In this document: positions 1 to 7,806 of the stretch, one piece after another
Numbering within the stretch: position 1 is the first letter of the stretch
Layout: each line of letters begins with the position of its first letter
NCBI GenBank assembly: GCA_016872775.1
Contig: VGZA01000003.1
Coordinates: 1 to 64,000, forward strand
DNA length: 64,000 nucleotides
DNA from: Planctomycetota bacterium
Lineage (GTDB): Bacteria; Planctomycetota; Planctomycetia; Pirellulales; Pirellulaceae
Direction of reading: 5' to 3'
The notes under the pieces: model-generated
Database searches by the model: none
Seen by the model: the letters and a program-made list of their open reading frames with translations, nothing else
Told to the model about the DNA's origin: nothing
Translations under genes and position numbers: made by a program

Positions 1-99
1 TCGCATCCGGGCGTAGCCCGGAAAGGATTCTTTCGAGATGAAGAAGACGAGACATACGACGGACCAGATCATCGAGAAGCTGCGTCAAGCGGACGTGGC
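1..99 (+). mobile_element. IS3-type orfA 5' fragment, direct repeat copy A
   Basis: These bases are identical to 11563-11661. They comprise 37 bases of upstream sequence, with a small palindrome (CCGGGC-GTA-GCCCGG), and from the ATG at 38 the first roughly 20 codons of an IS3-family OrfA transposase (starts MKKTRHTTDQIIEKLRQADV). Identity stops abruptly after base 99, so only a stump of the transposase remains here. The copy may continue to the left of the window. It marks one edge of the accessory region that ends at the second copy. Confidence 0.75.
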
Positions 100-221
100 A
101 TTCGGTCGCCACGGGCGATGACGTTGATCTGATTTGGCATGGGGACAGCTGCCACGCCAATAATGGGGGGCGACTGCTGCGAGTTCGCCCAATTCTCCCA
201 GATTTCAGCAATTCGGCCACT

Positions 222-274
222 GTTCGCCTTTCACGAACTTTTCTCTTGTCTGTTCGTGTTTTGCGAACTAGAAT
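222..274 (+). promoter_or_regulatory. higBA promoter with two palindromic operators
   Basis: A sigma70-type promoter is visible: TTGTCT at 246-251, a 17-base spacer, and TAGAAT at 269-274, 33 bases before the higB start. The same short palindrome, GTTCG-N7-CGAAC, occurs twice, at 222-238 and 252-268, exactly 30 bases apart (about three helical turns). The second copy fills the promoter spacer completely and the first lies just upstream of the -35 hexamer. This is the layout expected for autorepression by the HigA-like antitoxin (inference). Confidence 0.75.
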
Positions 275-307
275 TCCTGGGGATGCCGATCAACCAAGAG
301 GCGACGG

Positions 308-700
308 ATGCGGGTGATCTCCAAAGCTCGACTCAGACGGTTCTGGGAATGGCCACGCCACGGAGATGCTGAGGGGCCGCTTCGAGCTTGGCACACCCAC
401 GTCAACAGCAAGACCATCCGCTGGCAATCTTGGGCTGACGTGAAGGCCGACTTTGCCAGTGCCAGCATGGTCGGCAACTGCGTTGTGTTCAACATCGGTG
501 GGAACAAGTATCGGCTGGCCACGCGTATTCTGTATCCTAGCCAGAAGGTCTTCGTCCTGAAGGTGATGACTCACGAGGAATACGACGAGGACAAATGGAA
601 GGAAGAGTGCGGGTGCTACGAGCCGCCACCACCAACCACACGCACGACCAAGCGATCAAAGTCCGGACCGACCAGACCTCTCCAACGTAGGCGGAAATAA
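308..700 (+). CDS. higB: HigB-family toxin (RelE-like mRNA interferase)
   Basis: This is the first gene of a type II toxin-antitoxin pair; family members are ribosome-dependent mRNA endonucleases. The 130-residue product starts MRVISKARLRRFWE and carries the HigB_toxin signature (WADVKADF, FNIGGNKYRLATRILY, then THEEYD). The core usually ends after about 100 residues. Here a Pro/Thr/Lys/Arg-rich tail of about 30 residues follows (from PPPPTT on). AGAGG at 297-301 precedes the ATG. The toxin is first and the antitoxin starts 3 bases after its stop, the usual higBA order. Catalysis was not verified residue by residue. Confidence 0.85.
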   Translation: MRVISKARLRRFWEWPRHGDAEGPLRAWHTHVNSKTIRWQSWADVKADFASASMVGNCVVFNIGGNKYRLATRILYPSQKVFVLKVMTHEEYDEDKWKEECGCYEPPPPTTRTTKRSKSGPTRPLQRRRK

Positions 701-703
701 AAG

Positions 704-1135
704 ATGGCGACCAAGGCCAAATTCGGTTTGAAGGGGAAAGACCGAGACTCCTACCTGGAGCTAGTGCTGGTCTTCCCACTCTCTTCGATCCGCTCGGAGG
801 AGCATCTCGACGAAGCGCAGAAGGTCATGGATCGGCTGCTCGCCAAGGGCGCGCTTGATGACGGTGAGGAGACGTACCTCGATGCACTCAGCGATCTCGT
901 CGCCGTGTACGAAGACACCTATCATGCTCTCGAGCCGGCATCCGACGCTGACATGCTGCGACATCTGCTCGAAGCAAAGGGCGTCACGCAGGCACAACTG
1001 AGCCAGGAGTCGGGAATCGCCAAGTCCACAATCTCGGAGGTTCTGGCCGGAAAAAAGCCATTCAGCCGTCAGATGATTCGCAAACTGGCCGACTACTTCA
1101 AGATCGACGTGAGCGTCTTGGCGAGTAATCTGTGA
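704..1135 (+). CDS. higA: HigA-like XRE-family antitoxin
   Basis: The 143-residue protein is the probable antitoxin and autorepressor of the adjacent HigB-like toxin. Residues about 84-140 form an XRE/Cro-type helix-turn-helix (LLEAKGVTQAQLSQESGIAK, then STISEVLAGKKPFSRQMIRK). The acidic, helical N-terminal 80 residues would be the toxin-facing or dimerisation part, as in larger HigA proteins. It starts 3 bases after the toxin stop, so translational coupling is likely. Its likely DNA targets are the two GTTCG-N7-CGAAC palindromes at 222-268. The family call is secure; pairing and regulation are inferred from position. Confidence 0.85.
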   Translation: MATKAKFGLKGKDRDSYLELVLVFPLSSIRSEEHLDEAQKVMDRLLAKGALDDGEETYLDALSDLVAVYEDTYHALEPASDADMLRHLLEAKGVTQAQLSQESGIAKSTISEVLAGKKPFSRQMIRKLADYFKIDVSVLASNL

Positions 1136-1261
1136 GCAATGTGCCGACTGGGCCATCTGCGTTATTGTCCGCGCTCGCGTTGCGAAATAGTTCGCTCCAT
1201 CTATGGCGGTCGCAACCCTCCATAATCCCGCCGACCCAAGGGTTGACGGAAATCGCCGAGA

Positions 1262-1281
1262 GCGAGAGTCCGTACTCTCGC
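1262..1281 (+). terminator. Hairpin downstream of higBA
   Basis: A perfect 8-bp stem (GCGAGAGT / ACTCTCGC) with a 4-base loop (CCGT) lies 126 bases after the higA stop. There is no clear T-run, so termination is only possible. The remaining sequence between 1137 and 1838 has no convincing gene; it holds this hairpin and the 124-bp repeat. Confidence 0.4.
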
Positions 1282-1506
1282 GACCCTTCCGCCGTTCTGG
1301 CAATGACTTGCGGCGAGGCAGCCAGACGGGAAAGTTCCGGCACGATCGCACGAGAGCGCCGCTGGCGGGTAGCTCAGCGACCCAGCTGTGTGTCACGACA
1401 TTCTGGACTTTTTTACGCAAGTTCTCGCCACCTTGGGGCCGGCACAACCCAATCGCGTATGAGTTGGCGACCGGAAGTTCGAAGAGGGTTCCTTTCGATG
1501 GAGCGG

Positions 1507-1630
1507 AAGGGACACTGCTCGAACTGCGATCCGCTTGATCACCGTTGGGCCAAGGCGAAGTCGTACGGGCTCGGTAATCACATGGATCACAGAACTGCGT
1601 CTGGCTAAGCGTCGTCATCCAACTCCCGAA
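1507..1630. repeat. 124-bp direct repeat, left copy
   Basis: This copy matches 7683-7806 over 124 bases with one mismatch (A at 1529, G at 7705), same orientation. Its last 27 bases are, on the - strand, the end of the DUF2075 gene (FRELDDDA-stop), so a severed tail of that gene sits here without the rest. The two copies bracket the DUF1501-DUF1552-DUF1592 cassette. Confidence 0.9.
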
Positions 1631-1838
1631 TCAGAAAACGAGCCAGGAATTGCCGCACGATAGACGCGGGGGGCGCGATGTCGTCCCTCATTGAGTGGGT
1701 GGTGCCCTGGCACGGTCATTGACAGACGTAGAGAAGGCCCGCCAGAACTCATAGAATAGCCAAGGGCTTGGTACAGTTGCCTCGTTGCGGCTCGTTCCCG
1801 GCCCAAGCTATTCCAAACGGCTGCGGAGAGATCATCCG

Positions 1839-3230
1839 ATGTCCAGCTTCAACTCAAGGAATGGCATCCCACGCCGAGAATTGTTGCGCATCGGTGGGAT
1901 GGGAGCTCTGGGGCTGACTCTCCCCGCGTTCATTCGGGCAGAAGCAACGGAAGAGAATCGTGCAGAATCGCCGACGGCATCCGCACCGCCGATCCAATCG
2001 TGCATTCTGCTTTATCAAAGCGGCGGGCCGAGCCAGCTCGATACCTGGGACATGAAACCCGATGCGCCGCGTGAAGTGAGAGGCGATTTTCAAAGTATTG
2101 ATACCACCGTCCCGGACCTGCGAATCTGCGAACATCTGCCGCAACTGGCGAGCCTGGCCCATCGGTTGGCCGTGGTCCGCAGCATGTGGCATCGGATGCG
2201 TGATCATAATGCGGCGGCGACGGAAACGCTTTGCGGGCATACTCCGTTGGAAGGAGACGTGATTTTTCACGACGGCCCGAACAGTTATCCGTGCTTCGGC
2301 TCGGTGTTAAGCCATCTGCTGCCGCAACAAAATCTGGTACCGCCGCATGTCGCACTCCCTCAAGTGGTGAGCCGCGGGGGCAAGCTGCCGGGACAAGGCC
2401 CCGGTTTTTTGGGGGCCGCCTACAGCCCGTTTCAACTCTCGCAAGATGCCAATGCGGCGAATTTCAGCGTCCCGGAATTGTCGTTGCCAAGTGGCCTCAC
2501 GCCGGACGGTTTGGAGAATCGCCGACGTTTGTTGCGTCTGATCAACCGACAAATGCCAGAGTCCGAGTTGACCGCCGCCCAGAAATCAATGGGTCTGTTT
2601 CGTGATCGCGCCTTTGATCTTCTTCGTTCCCACGAAATTCGCCAGGCGTTCGACATCGCGCAGGAAGACCAACGCCTTCGGGATCGCTATGGCAGACACA
2701 CGCATGGCCAAAGCCTGCTCTTGGCCCGCAGGCTGGTGGAAGCGGGAGTCCGTTTCGTGACGGTCAATTCCATCGGTGATAAGGAAATCGGCGGCGGCGA
2801 TGACTGGGACACCCATTACCAGAATTTCAGCATCCTCAAAAACGATCTGCTCCCTAAAACCGACCAAGCGTTTTCCGCGCTGATCGAAGATCTGGAATCG
2901 CGCGGACTGTTGGATTCCACCTTGATTGTCTGGATCGGTGAATTCGGTCGGACACCAACGATCACCAAAGCGGAAGGGGGCGGACGAGACCACTGGCCCG
3001 ATTGCTTCAGTATCGTGCTGGCCGGTGGCGGCGTGAATGGCGGAATGGTCTATGGGAATAGCGACAAGCACGCTGCTTATCCGACTTCTGATCCGGTCTC
3101 CAGCGGCGAATTGGCGGCAACGCTCTTCTGGAGGTTCGGACTCGACCCGGCCCAACTGATCCACGACCGACTCGGCCGCCCCGTGCACATCGGCACAGGC
3201 GAACCCGTCCGCAAGCTCTTTGCGTTATAG
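1839..3230 (+). CDS. DUF1501 protein, Tat-exported
   Basis: DUF1501 proteins belong to the alkaline phosphatase/sulfatase superfamily, are abundant in planctomycetes and have no settled substrate. The product (464 residues from this start) begins with a twin-arginine-type leader (RRELLRIGGMGALGLTLPAF). It shows the family hallmarks QSGGPSQLDTWDMKPDAP, LAVVRSMWHRMRDHN and GEFGRTPTITKAEGGGRDHW. An ATG at 1785 is also open, but the start at 1839 has GGAG at 1825-1828 and places the Tat motif at the terminus. It heads a three-gene same-strand set with DUF1552 and a DUF1592 cytochrome, a pairing common in planctomycetes and suggestive of an exported oxidative or hydrolytic complex. Confidence 0.9.
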   Translation: MSSFNSRNGIPRRELLRIGGMGALGLTLPAFIRAEATEENRAESPTASAPPIQSCILLYQSGGPSQLDTWDMKPDAPREVRGDFQSIDTTVPDLRICEHLPQLASLAHRLAVVRSMWHRMRDHNAAATETLCGHTPLEGDVIFHDGPNSYPCFGSVLSHLLPQQNLVPPHVALPQVVSRGGKLPGQGPGFLGAAYSPFQLSQDANAANFSVPELSLPSGLTPDGLENRRRLLRLINRQMPESELTAAQKSMGLFRDRAFDLLRSHEIRQAFDIAQEDQRLRDRYGRHTHGQSLLLARRLVEAGVRFVTVNSIGDKEIGGGDDWDTHYQNFSILKNDLLPKTDQAFSALIEDLESRGLLDSTLIVWIGEFGRTPTITKAEGGGRDHWPDCFSIVLAGGGVNGGMVYGNSDKHAAYPTSDPVSSGELAATLFWRFGLDPAQLIHDRLGRPVHIGTGEPVRKLFAL

Positions 3231-3320
3231 CCGGGGGATGCGCAAACCAACCGAAGATTGTCCCTTTCTTAACGCAGCATGGTATCCTTATTGCTCTTGA
3301 AGCTTTACGAGGACACGACC

Positions 3321-4586
3321 ATGCATACTCCCATCCCCCGTCGTACTTTCTTACGCGGCGCCGGCGTCGCTATCGCGCTGCCGATACTCGATGCTATGCT
3401 TCCACATGGGCGTGCTGCCACAACTACAGCCTTGCCGATCAAGCGGTTTGTCTGTCTCTCCAATAACTATGGTGTCTACCAGGAAGCTTTTTTTCCGCGT
3501 AAGGATCAGGTCGGCACCGAATACGATATGCCAGAAACTCTCCAACCTCTGGAGAAGCATCGAAAAGATTTCACGATTTTCTCGCATCTCGATCATGGCA
3601 ATACGGGTGGCCATCAGGGTGTGCCGGTGCTGCTCAGCGGAGTGCGGCCGTCGCATGCGGCGCACTTTCCCGAAGGAAACATCAGCGTCGATCAAAAGGT
3701 TGCTGAGTTTGTCGGCTCAAAGACACGGTTTCCATCGCTGACTTTGCAAGTGAACGATGCAAACCTCATCAGCTTCACACGCACCGGCGTGCAGGTGCCG
3801 GCGATTGATTTGCAGCGAACCTTTCGCGTGCTCTTCACCGAGGATGATCAGGCCATCAAAGCCACGGCTGCTGAAAAGTTAAAACGCCACAACAGCATCT
3901 TGGATGTGGTCCTGGAGGAGGCGAAGTCGGTCCAGAACACTCTGGGGCGAGAGGACCAGCAGAAGTTCGCGGAGTACCTCGAAGCGGTTCGTTCGTTGGA
4001 ACAGAAAATCGCACAACGAAAACCATGGCTCGATCAGCCCAAGCCACAACCCGGCATGAAGGAACCGCCGCAGACAGGCAAAACCGTTCCCGATCTTGCA
4101 GTGATGATGGAACTCATTGCGTTGGCGATTCAGACCGATTCAACCCGCGCTGTCACAGTGACTTCCGGGTTTGCCAATGGCGATCTGGGACTCTCCGGCG
4201 GCTACCACGGCTTCTCTCACCACGGTCAACGCGAAAAGGAAGTGAACGCCCTCAAACTTATCGAACGCAACCAGATCGCACAGACGGCTCACCTCATCGA
4301 CCTCCTCAAAGCACAACCCGATCCGCTCAATGGCGGTACGTTGTTTGATCACACTGCGATCCTGTTCGGCTGCGGCATGGCAACCGGCGAACATTCCACG
4401 CGGAATCTGCCGCTTGTCTTGGCAGGTGGCGGTTTCAAGCTCGGCGAGCATCAAGTCTATCCGGAAGAAAACGGCCAGCGCGTTCCCGCAGCCAATCTTC
4501 TGCTCTCCATCTTGCAAAATCATGGCTTGGAGATCGACCGTTTCGGTACCAGCACCGGAACTCTCACCGGATTGAAGTGGAGTTGA
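3321..4586 (+). CDS. DUF1552 protein, Tat-exported
   Basis: This 421-residue protein belongs to DUF1552, a family of exported planctomycete and verrucomicrobial proteins normally paired with DUF1592-type cytochromes. Its function is unknown. The N-terminus is a Tat-like leader (IPRRTFLRGAGVAIALPILD). Family segments include GNTGGHQGVPVLLSGVRPSH, a charged helical stretch (QQKFAEYLEAVRSLEQKIAQ) and a C-terminal LFGCGMATGEHSTRNLPLVL. An upstream ATG at 3279 is open, but 3321 is preferred because GAGG lies at 3309-3312 and it gives a proper leader. The next gene begins 3 bases after its stop, so they are almost certainly co-transcribed. Confidence 0.9.
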   Translation: MHTPIPRRTFLRGAGVAIALPILDAMLPHGRAATTTALPIKRFVCLSNNYGVYQEAFFPRKDQVGTEYDMPETLQPLEKHRKDFTIFSHLDHGNTGGHQGVPVLLSGVRPSHAAHFPEGNISVDQKVAEFVGSKTRFPSLTLQVNDANLISFTRTGVQVPAIDLQRTFRVLFTEDDQAIKATAAEKLKRHNSILDVVLEEAKSVQNTLGREDQQKFAEYLEAVRSLEQKIAQRKPWLDQPKPQPGMKEPPQTGKTVPDLAVMMELIALAIQTDSTRAVTVTSGFANGDLGLSGGYHGFSHHGQREKEVNALKLIERNQIAQTAHLIDLLKAQPDPLNGGTLFDHTAILFGCGMATGEHSTRNLPLVLAGGGFKLGEHQVYPEENGQRVPAANLLLSILQNHGLEIDRFGTSTGTLTGLKWS

Positions 4587-4589
4587 GCC

Positions 4590-7139
4590 ATGCTTCGTTT
4601 TGCATTCGTATTGGCCCTCATTGCCAATCTGACGACGAGCCTTGTGTTGGCGGATGAATCATGGCTCGAAAAGGTACGTCCTTTTTTGAAACAGCACTGC
4701 TATGAATGCCACGGTGCCGAAAAACAGAAAAGCGAGCTGCGCTTCGATACGTTGGGCACATCGCTCACGCAACGGGAAACGCTGGCAACGTGGCAGGCGA
4801 TTCTGGATGAGTTAAATCTCGGCTCGATGCCGCCAGAAAGCCAGCCGCAGCCCAAGAGTGAGGAAATCGCGGCCATTGTGGAGACGCTTAGCACGGAGTT
4901 GCGGCAGGCTTACGCGAAACTCAAAAGTGTAGCTGGTAAGACGGTTGCTCGGCGCCTGAATCGCTTTGAAGTTCGCAGCACGCTCCGGGATTTGCTTTAT
5001 CTGGAGGACCATAACGACTTCCGGCCGGACATGGTTCCCAAACTGGAGGATCGCAACGGCAACGGCGTGGCAGAGTGGAGTAGTAACGACCCCACCCGCG
5101 AGTTCCCTGCCGACCAATTGGAAGAGGGCTTCGATAATATCGGCGGCAAACTGGTGATGTCTGATTTTCTATTGACACAAATGATCAATGCGGCCGAGTA
5201 CAGTCTGAAGCTGGCAACCTATCCGCAACAGAAACCCAAGCTGGAAACACGCCGCTTCGCTGCTCCAATTCGCAAAGATGGTCCTGGCGGCAGTTTCGAA
5301 CGCTGGTCTCAAGAGGTGGATTCCAGCTTCGACGGCATCTATGAGCGTTATCGTGAGCCAGGTGCAGCTGCAGGTGGATTGGGACGCGTCTCTTCGAATG
5401 AACTGGCCCACGCAGGGGTTGGTGTGGCGGGCCGATATCGCATTACGATTGAAGCCTCCGCCCACAATCAGCAGCATCCCTGGGGAGATCTCATCAAGAG
5501 CCGGCAGGAGGAACCCCTACTGCTAGGCCTGCATATTTCTGATGCACGCACCGGCGGCATGAATGACGGCAACCCCAATGAACGCCTGCTCACGGAGTGG
5601 GCAATGACCGCCGATGGCGTCGAACGCACTTACACTTTCGAGACTTGGCTGGGCGATACTTGGTTACCGTGGATTGGTTGGGAGAACGCGCCCTATCAGC
5701 GTGGGCTGTGTCCTTCTCAATTGGTCGAGAAGTACGTAACAGAGGCGTTTGAACCACGGCCAAAGAATGACGCCCCGCAGAAGGAACGGGAAACCTACGA
5801 GCCGAGAATGGCTCGTGCCTTGTTTGAGGCAGGTTACAAAGGCCCGCACGTCCGCATCCACAGTCTCACCGTGGAACCGCTGATACAATCTTGGCCACCA
5901 CCTAGCCATGTTGCGCTCTATGGTTTGAGTGAGAAGGAGCCCGTCGAGGATCTGCTACTGCGGTTTGCTTTTCGTGCCTTTCGCAGCCCGGTGAAGCTGG
6001 ACGACATCACTCGCTACGTGCGGTTGGTTGATGAGGAAATGAAAGCCGGCCGCAGTCGAGCCGAAGCATTGCGTGTGGGATACACCGCGATCATTGCCTC
6101 GCCACGTTTCTACTACTTGCAGGAGCGTGAGGGCCGGTTGACCAATTTCGAACTTGCTTCACGCTTGAGCTACTTTCTCTGGTCGTCGATGCCCGATGAG
6201 GAATTGCTGGCTTTGGCCGAGGCGCACAAACTGAACGATCCGTCCGTGCTACGCAAACAGGTCAACCGCATGCTCGACGATCCCAAGTCGCTCGCCTTTA
6301 TCCGACGCTTTCCTGAACGATGGTTGCGGTTATACAAGCTCGGTACGATGCCGCCCCCAGGCGGATTCTATCATCACCGACAAATGGAGACGCAGATGCG
6401 ACTCCAGGTCGATGCCTTCTTTGGAGACTTGGTGAAATCGAGTGGATCAGTGCGAAACATCATCGACTCGGATTACACCTTCCTCAACGAACGTATGGCC
6501 CAGTGGATTTATGATCGTGACGATGTCTGGGGGGATGGCTATCGCAAAGTTCCGGCGAAGGCTCCTCATGGCGGTGGCCTGCTCACCATGCCCGCCGCGA
6601 TGACCGCCACTGCCAACGGCGTGGATACGTCGCCTGTCGTGCGCGGCGTTTGGGTGTTGGAGTGTGTCTTAGGCACGCCGCCGTCGCCCCCGCCGCCCGA
6701 TGTCGAGCCACTTTCGCCAGACCTGCGCGGTGCCAAGACCATCCGCGAGCAATTGGAGAAGCACCGCAAATTCGAAACCTGTAACGCCTGCCATCGCAAG
6801 ATCGACCCAATGGGTTTCGCGATGGAGAATTTTGACCCGGTTGGAAAGTGGCGAACAGTCTATGACGATTCCAAGCAAAGAATCGATCCGTCATCAACAT
6901 TGATCGGAGGCCGCAAACTCGATGACATCACCGCGCTTAAGGGCTGGCTGTTGGAACGCGAGCCGATGATAACGCACAACCTCACCGAGAAACTGCTCAC
7001 GTACGCCACGGGACGCTTAATGGAACCAACCGACCGCAGTGAAGTGAACCGAATCGTTCGGCAGTTGCACGACCAATCCAGCGGCTTTCGCGATTTAATT
7101 CACCTCGTTGTGCAAAGCCCGTTGTTCCTGACCAAGTAA
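4590..7139 (+). CDS. DUF1592-type planctomycete cytochrome
   Basis: An exported 849-residue protein with an N-terminal signal peptide and a cytochrome-like heme motif CYECH at residues 37-41. Then follow the usual domain series: DUF1587 (about 115-190), DUF1595 (RFAFRAFRSPVKLDDITRYV region), DUF1592 (FELASRLSYFLWSSMPDEEL region), DUF1588 with a second CxxCH (CNACH, 731-735) and C-terminal DUF1585 (LLTYATGRLMEP region). Length and order match the family. It is probably a periplasmic c-type cytochrome acting with the upstream DUF1552 protein; the substrate is unknown. It is the last gene of the cassette; a hairpin follows its stop. Confidence 0.9.
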   Translation: MLRFAFVLALIANLTTSLVLADESWLEKVRPFLKQHCYECHGAEKQKSELRFDTLGTSLTQRETLATWQAILDELNLGSMPPESQPQPKSEEIAAIVETLSTELRQAYAKLKSVAGKTVARRLNRFEVRSTLRDLLYLEDHNDFRPDMVPKLEDRNGNGVAEWSSNDPTREFPADQLEEGFDNIGGKLVMSDFLLTQMINAAEYSLKLATYPQQKPKLETRRFAAPIRKDGPGGSFERWSQEVDSSFDGIYERYREPGAAAGGLGRVSSNELAHAGVGVAGRYRITIEASAHNQQHPWGDLIKSRQEEPLLLGLHISDARTGGMNDGNPNERLLTEWAMTADGVERTYTFETWLGDTWLPWIGWENAPYQRGLCPSQLVEKYVTEAFEPRPKNDAPQKERETYEPRMARALFEAGYKGPHVRIHSLTVEPLIQSWPPPSHVALYGLSEKEPVEDLLLRFAFRAFRSPVKLDDITRYVRLVDEEMKAGRSRAEALRVGYTAIIASPRFYYLQEREGRLTNFELASRLSYFLWSSMPDEELLALAEAHKLNDPSVLRKQVNRMLDDPKSLAFIRRFPERWLRLYKLGTMPPPGGFYHHRQMETQMRLQVDAFFGDLVKSSGSVRNIIDSDYTFLNERMAQWIYDRDDVWGDGYRKVPAKAPHGGGLLTMPAAMTATANGVDTSPVVRGVWVLECVLGTPPSPPPPDVEPLSPDLRGAKTIREQLEKHRKFETCNACHRKIDPMGFAMENFDPVGKWRTVYDDSKQRIDPSSTLIGGRKLDDITALKGWLLEREPMITHNLTEKLLTYATGRLMEPTDRSEVNRIVRQLHDQSSGFRDLIHLVVQSPLFLTK

Positions 7140-7154
7140 GCCAATGGAATACGT

Positions 7155-7177
7155 CATGGCCGGCACGATCGGCCATG
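7155..7177 (+). terminator. Hairpin after DUF1592 gene
   Basis: A perfect 8-bp stem CATGGCCG / CGGCCATG with a 7-base loop begins 16 bases after the DUF1592 stop. It lacks a T-run, so it may be a factor-dependent terminator or an mRNA 3'-end stabiliser. Confidence 0.4.
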
Positions 7178-7463
7178 CTCAAATGTAGTTTAAAGGAGCA
7201 AGAACCTCGGGAATCGCCAACAAATGAAAGTGGCGTTTGCTCAACAGCATTTGCTCATACCGCTCACCGCTGTTAACTTGCCTGTGGGCGAGTTGTAACC
7301 GTCGGTTTCGTTTTTTACTACCGAAACCGACTCGAATTCACGAAGTCCTATTCGCTTATGTACTTACGAAAATCAAAAAAGAGAGTATTGTTTCGAAGAG
7401 AGTCCCTTTCGGGGAGCTGATATTTCCGCCACCAACTTTTCCGCCCCACGAGTTCACACCCCA

Positions 7464-7487
7464 CGCCGAGAGTTTCCCCTCTCGGCG
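7464..7487. terminator. Hairpin between DUF1592 and DUF2075 genes
   Basis: A perfect 9-bp stem CGCCGAGAG / CTCTCGGCG with loop TTTCCC is followed by TCGTCGTTTT on the + strand. It lies between two convergent genes and may serve either one. The 641-base interval 7140-7780 shows no credible gene apart from this hairpin, the one at 7155 and the 124-bp repeat. Confidence 0.5.
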
Positions 7488-7682
7488 TCGTCGTTTTATG
7501 GCGTGATCCGTCAACGACTTACGGCGATGCGGTAAAATCTCCGGCTCTCTTCGTCAACCGCCAGACCGGTCGAAAATGGCCCTGTCCCTTCTCGGGGTCA
7601 CGAAACTTCGCCCCAAAACTCTCTCCGGGTCGAATTAACAACCCCTCGAAAATTAACAACCGTGTCAAACTCGGGGTAGCGA

Positions 7683-7806
7683 AAGGGACACTGCTCGAAC
7701 TGCGGTCCGCTTGATCACCGTTGGGCCAAGGCGAAGTCGTACGGGCTCGGTAATCACATGGATCACAGAACTGCGTCTGGCTAAGCGTCGTCATCCAACT
7801 CCCGAA
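7683..7806. repeat. 124-bp direct repeat, right copy
   Basis: This is the partner of 1507-1630 with 123 of 124 bases identical. Here the repeat is in native context: bases 7781-7806 are the last codons and stop of the intact DUF2075 gene and the rest is its 3' flank. This copy is therefore likely the parent and the left one the duplicate. Confidence 0.9.

Noticed and set aside
1507-7806. The 124-bp repeats as integron attC sites
   Set aside because: GTTGGGC and ATCCAAC motifs of the attC type are present in each copy, but in the wrong order and without a complementary palindromic partner. The repeat also extends 85 bases past the would-be crossover into coding sequence. No integrase gene is seen.
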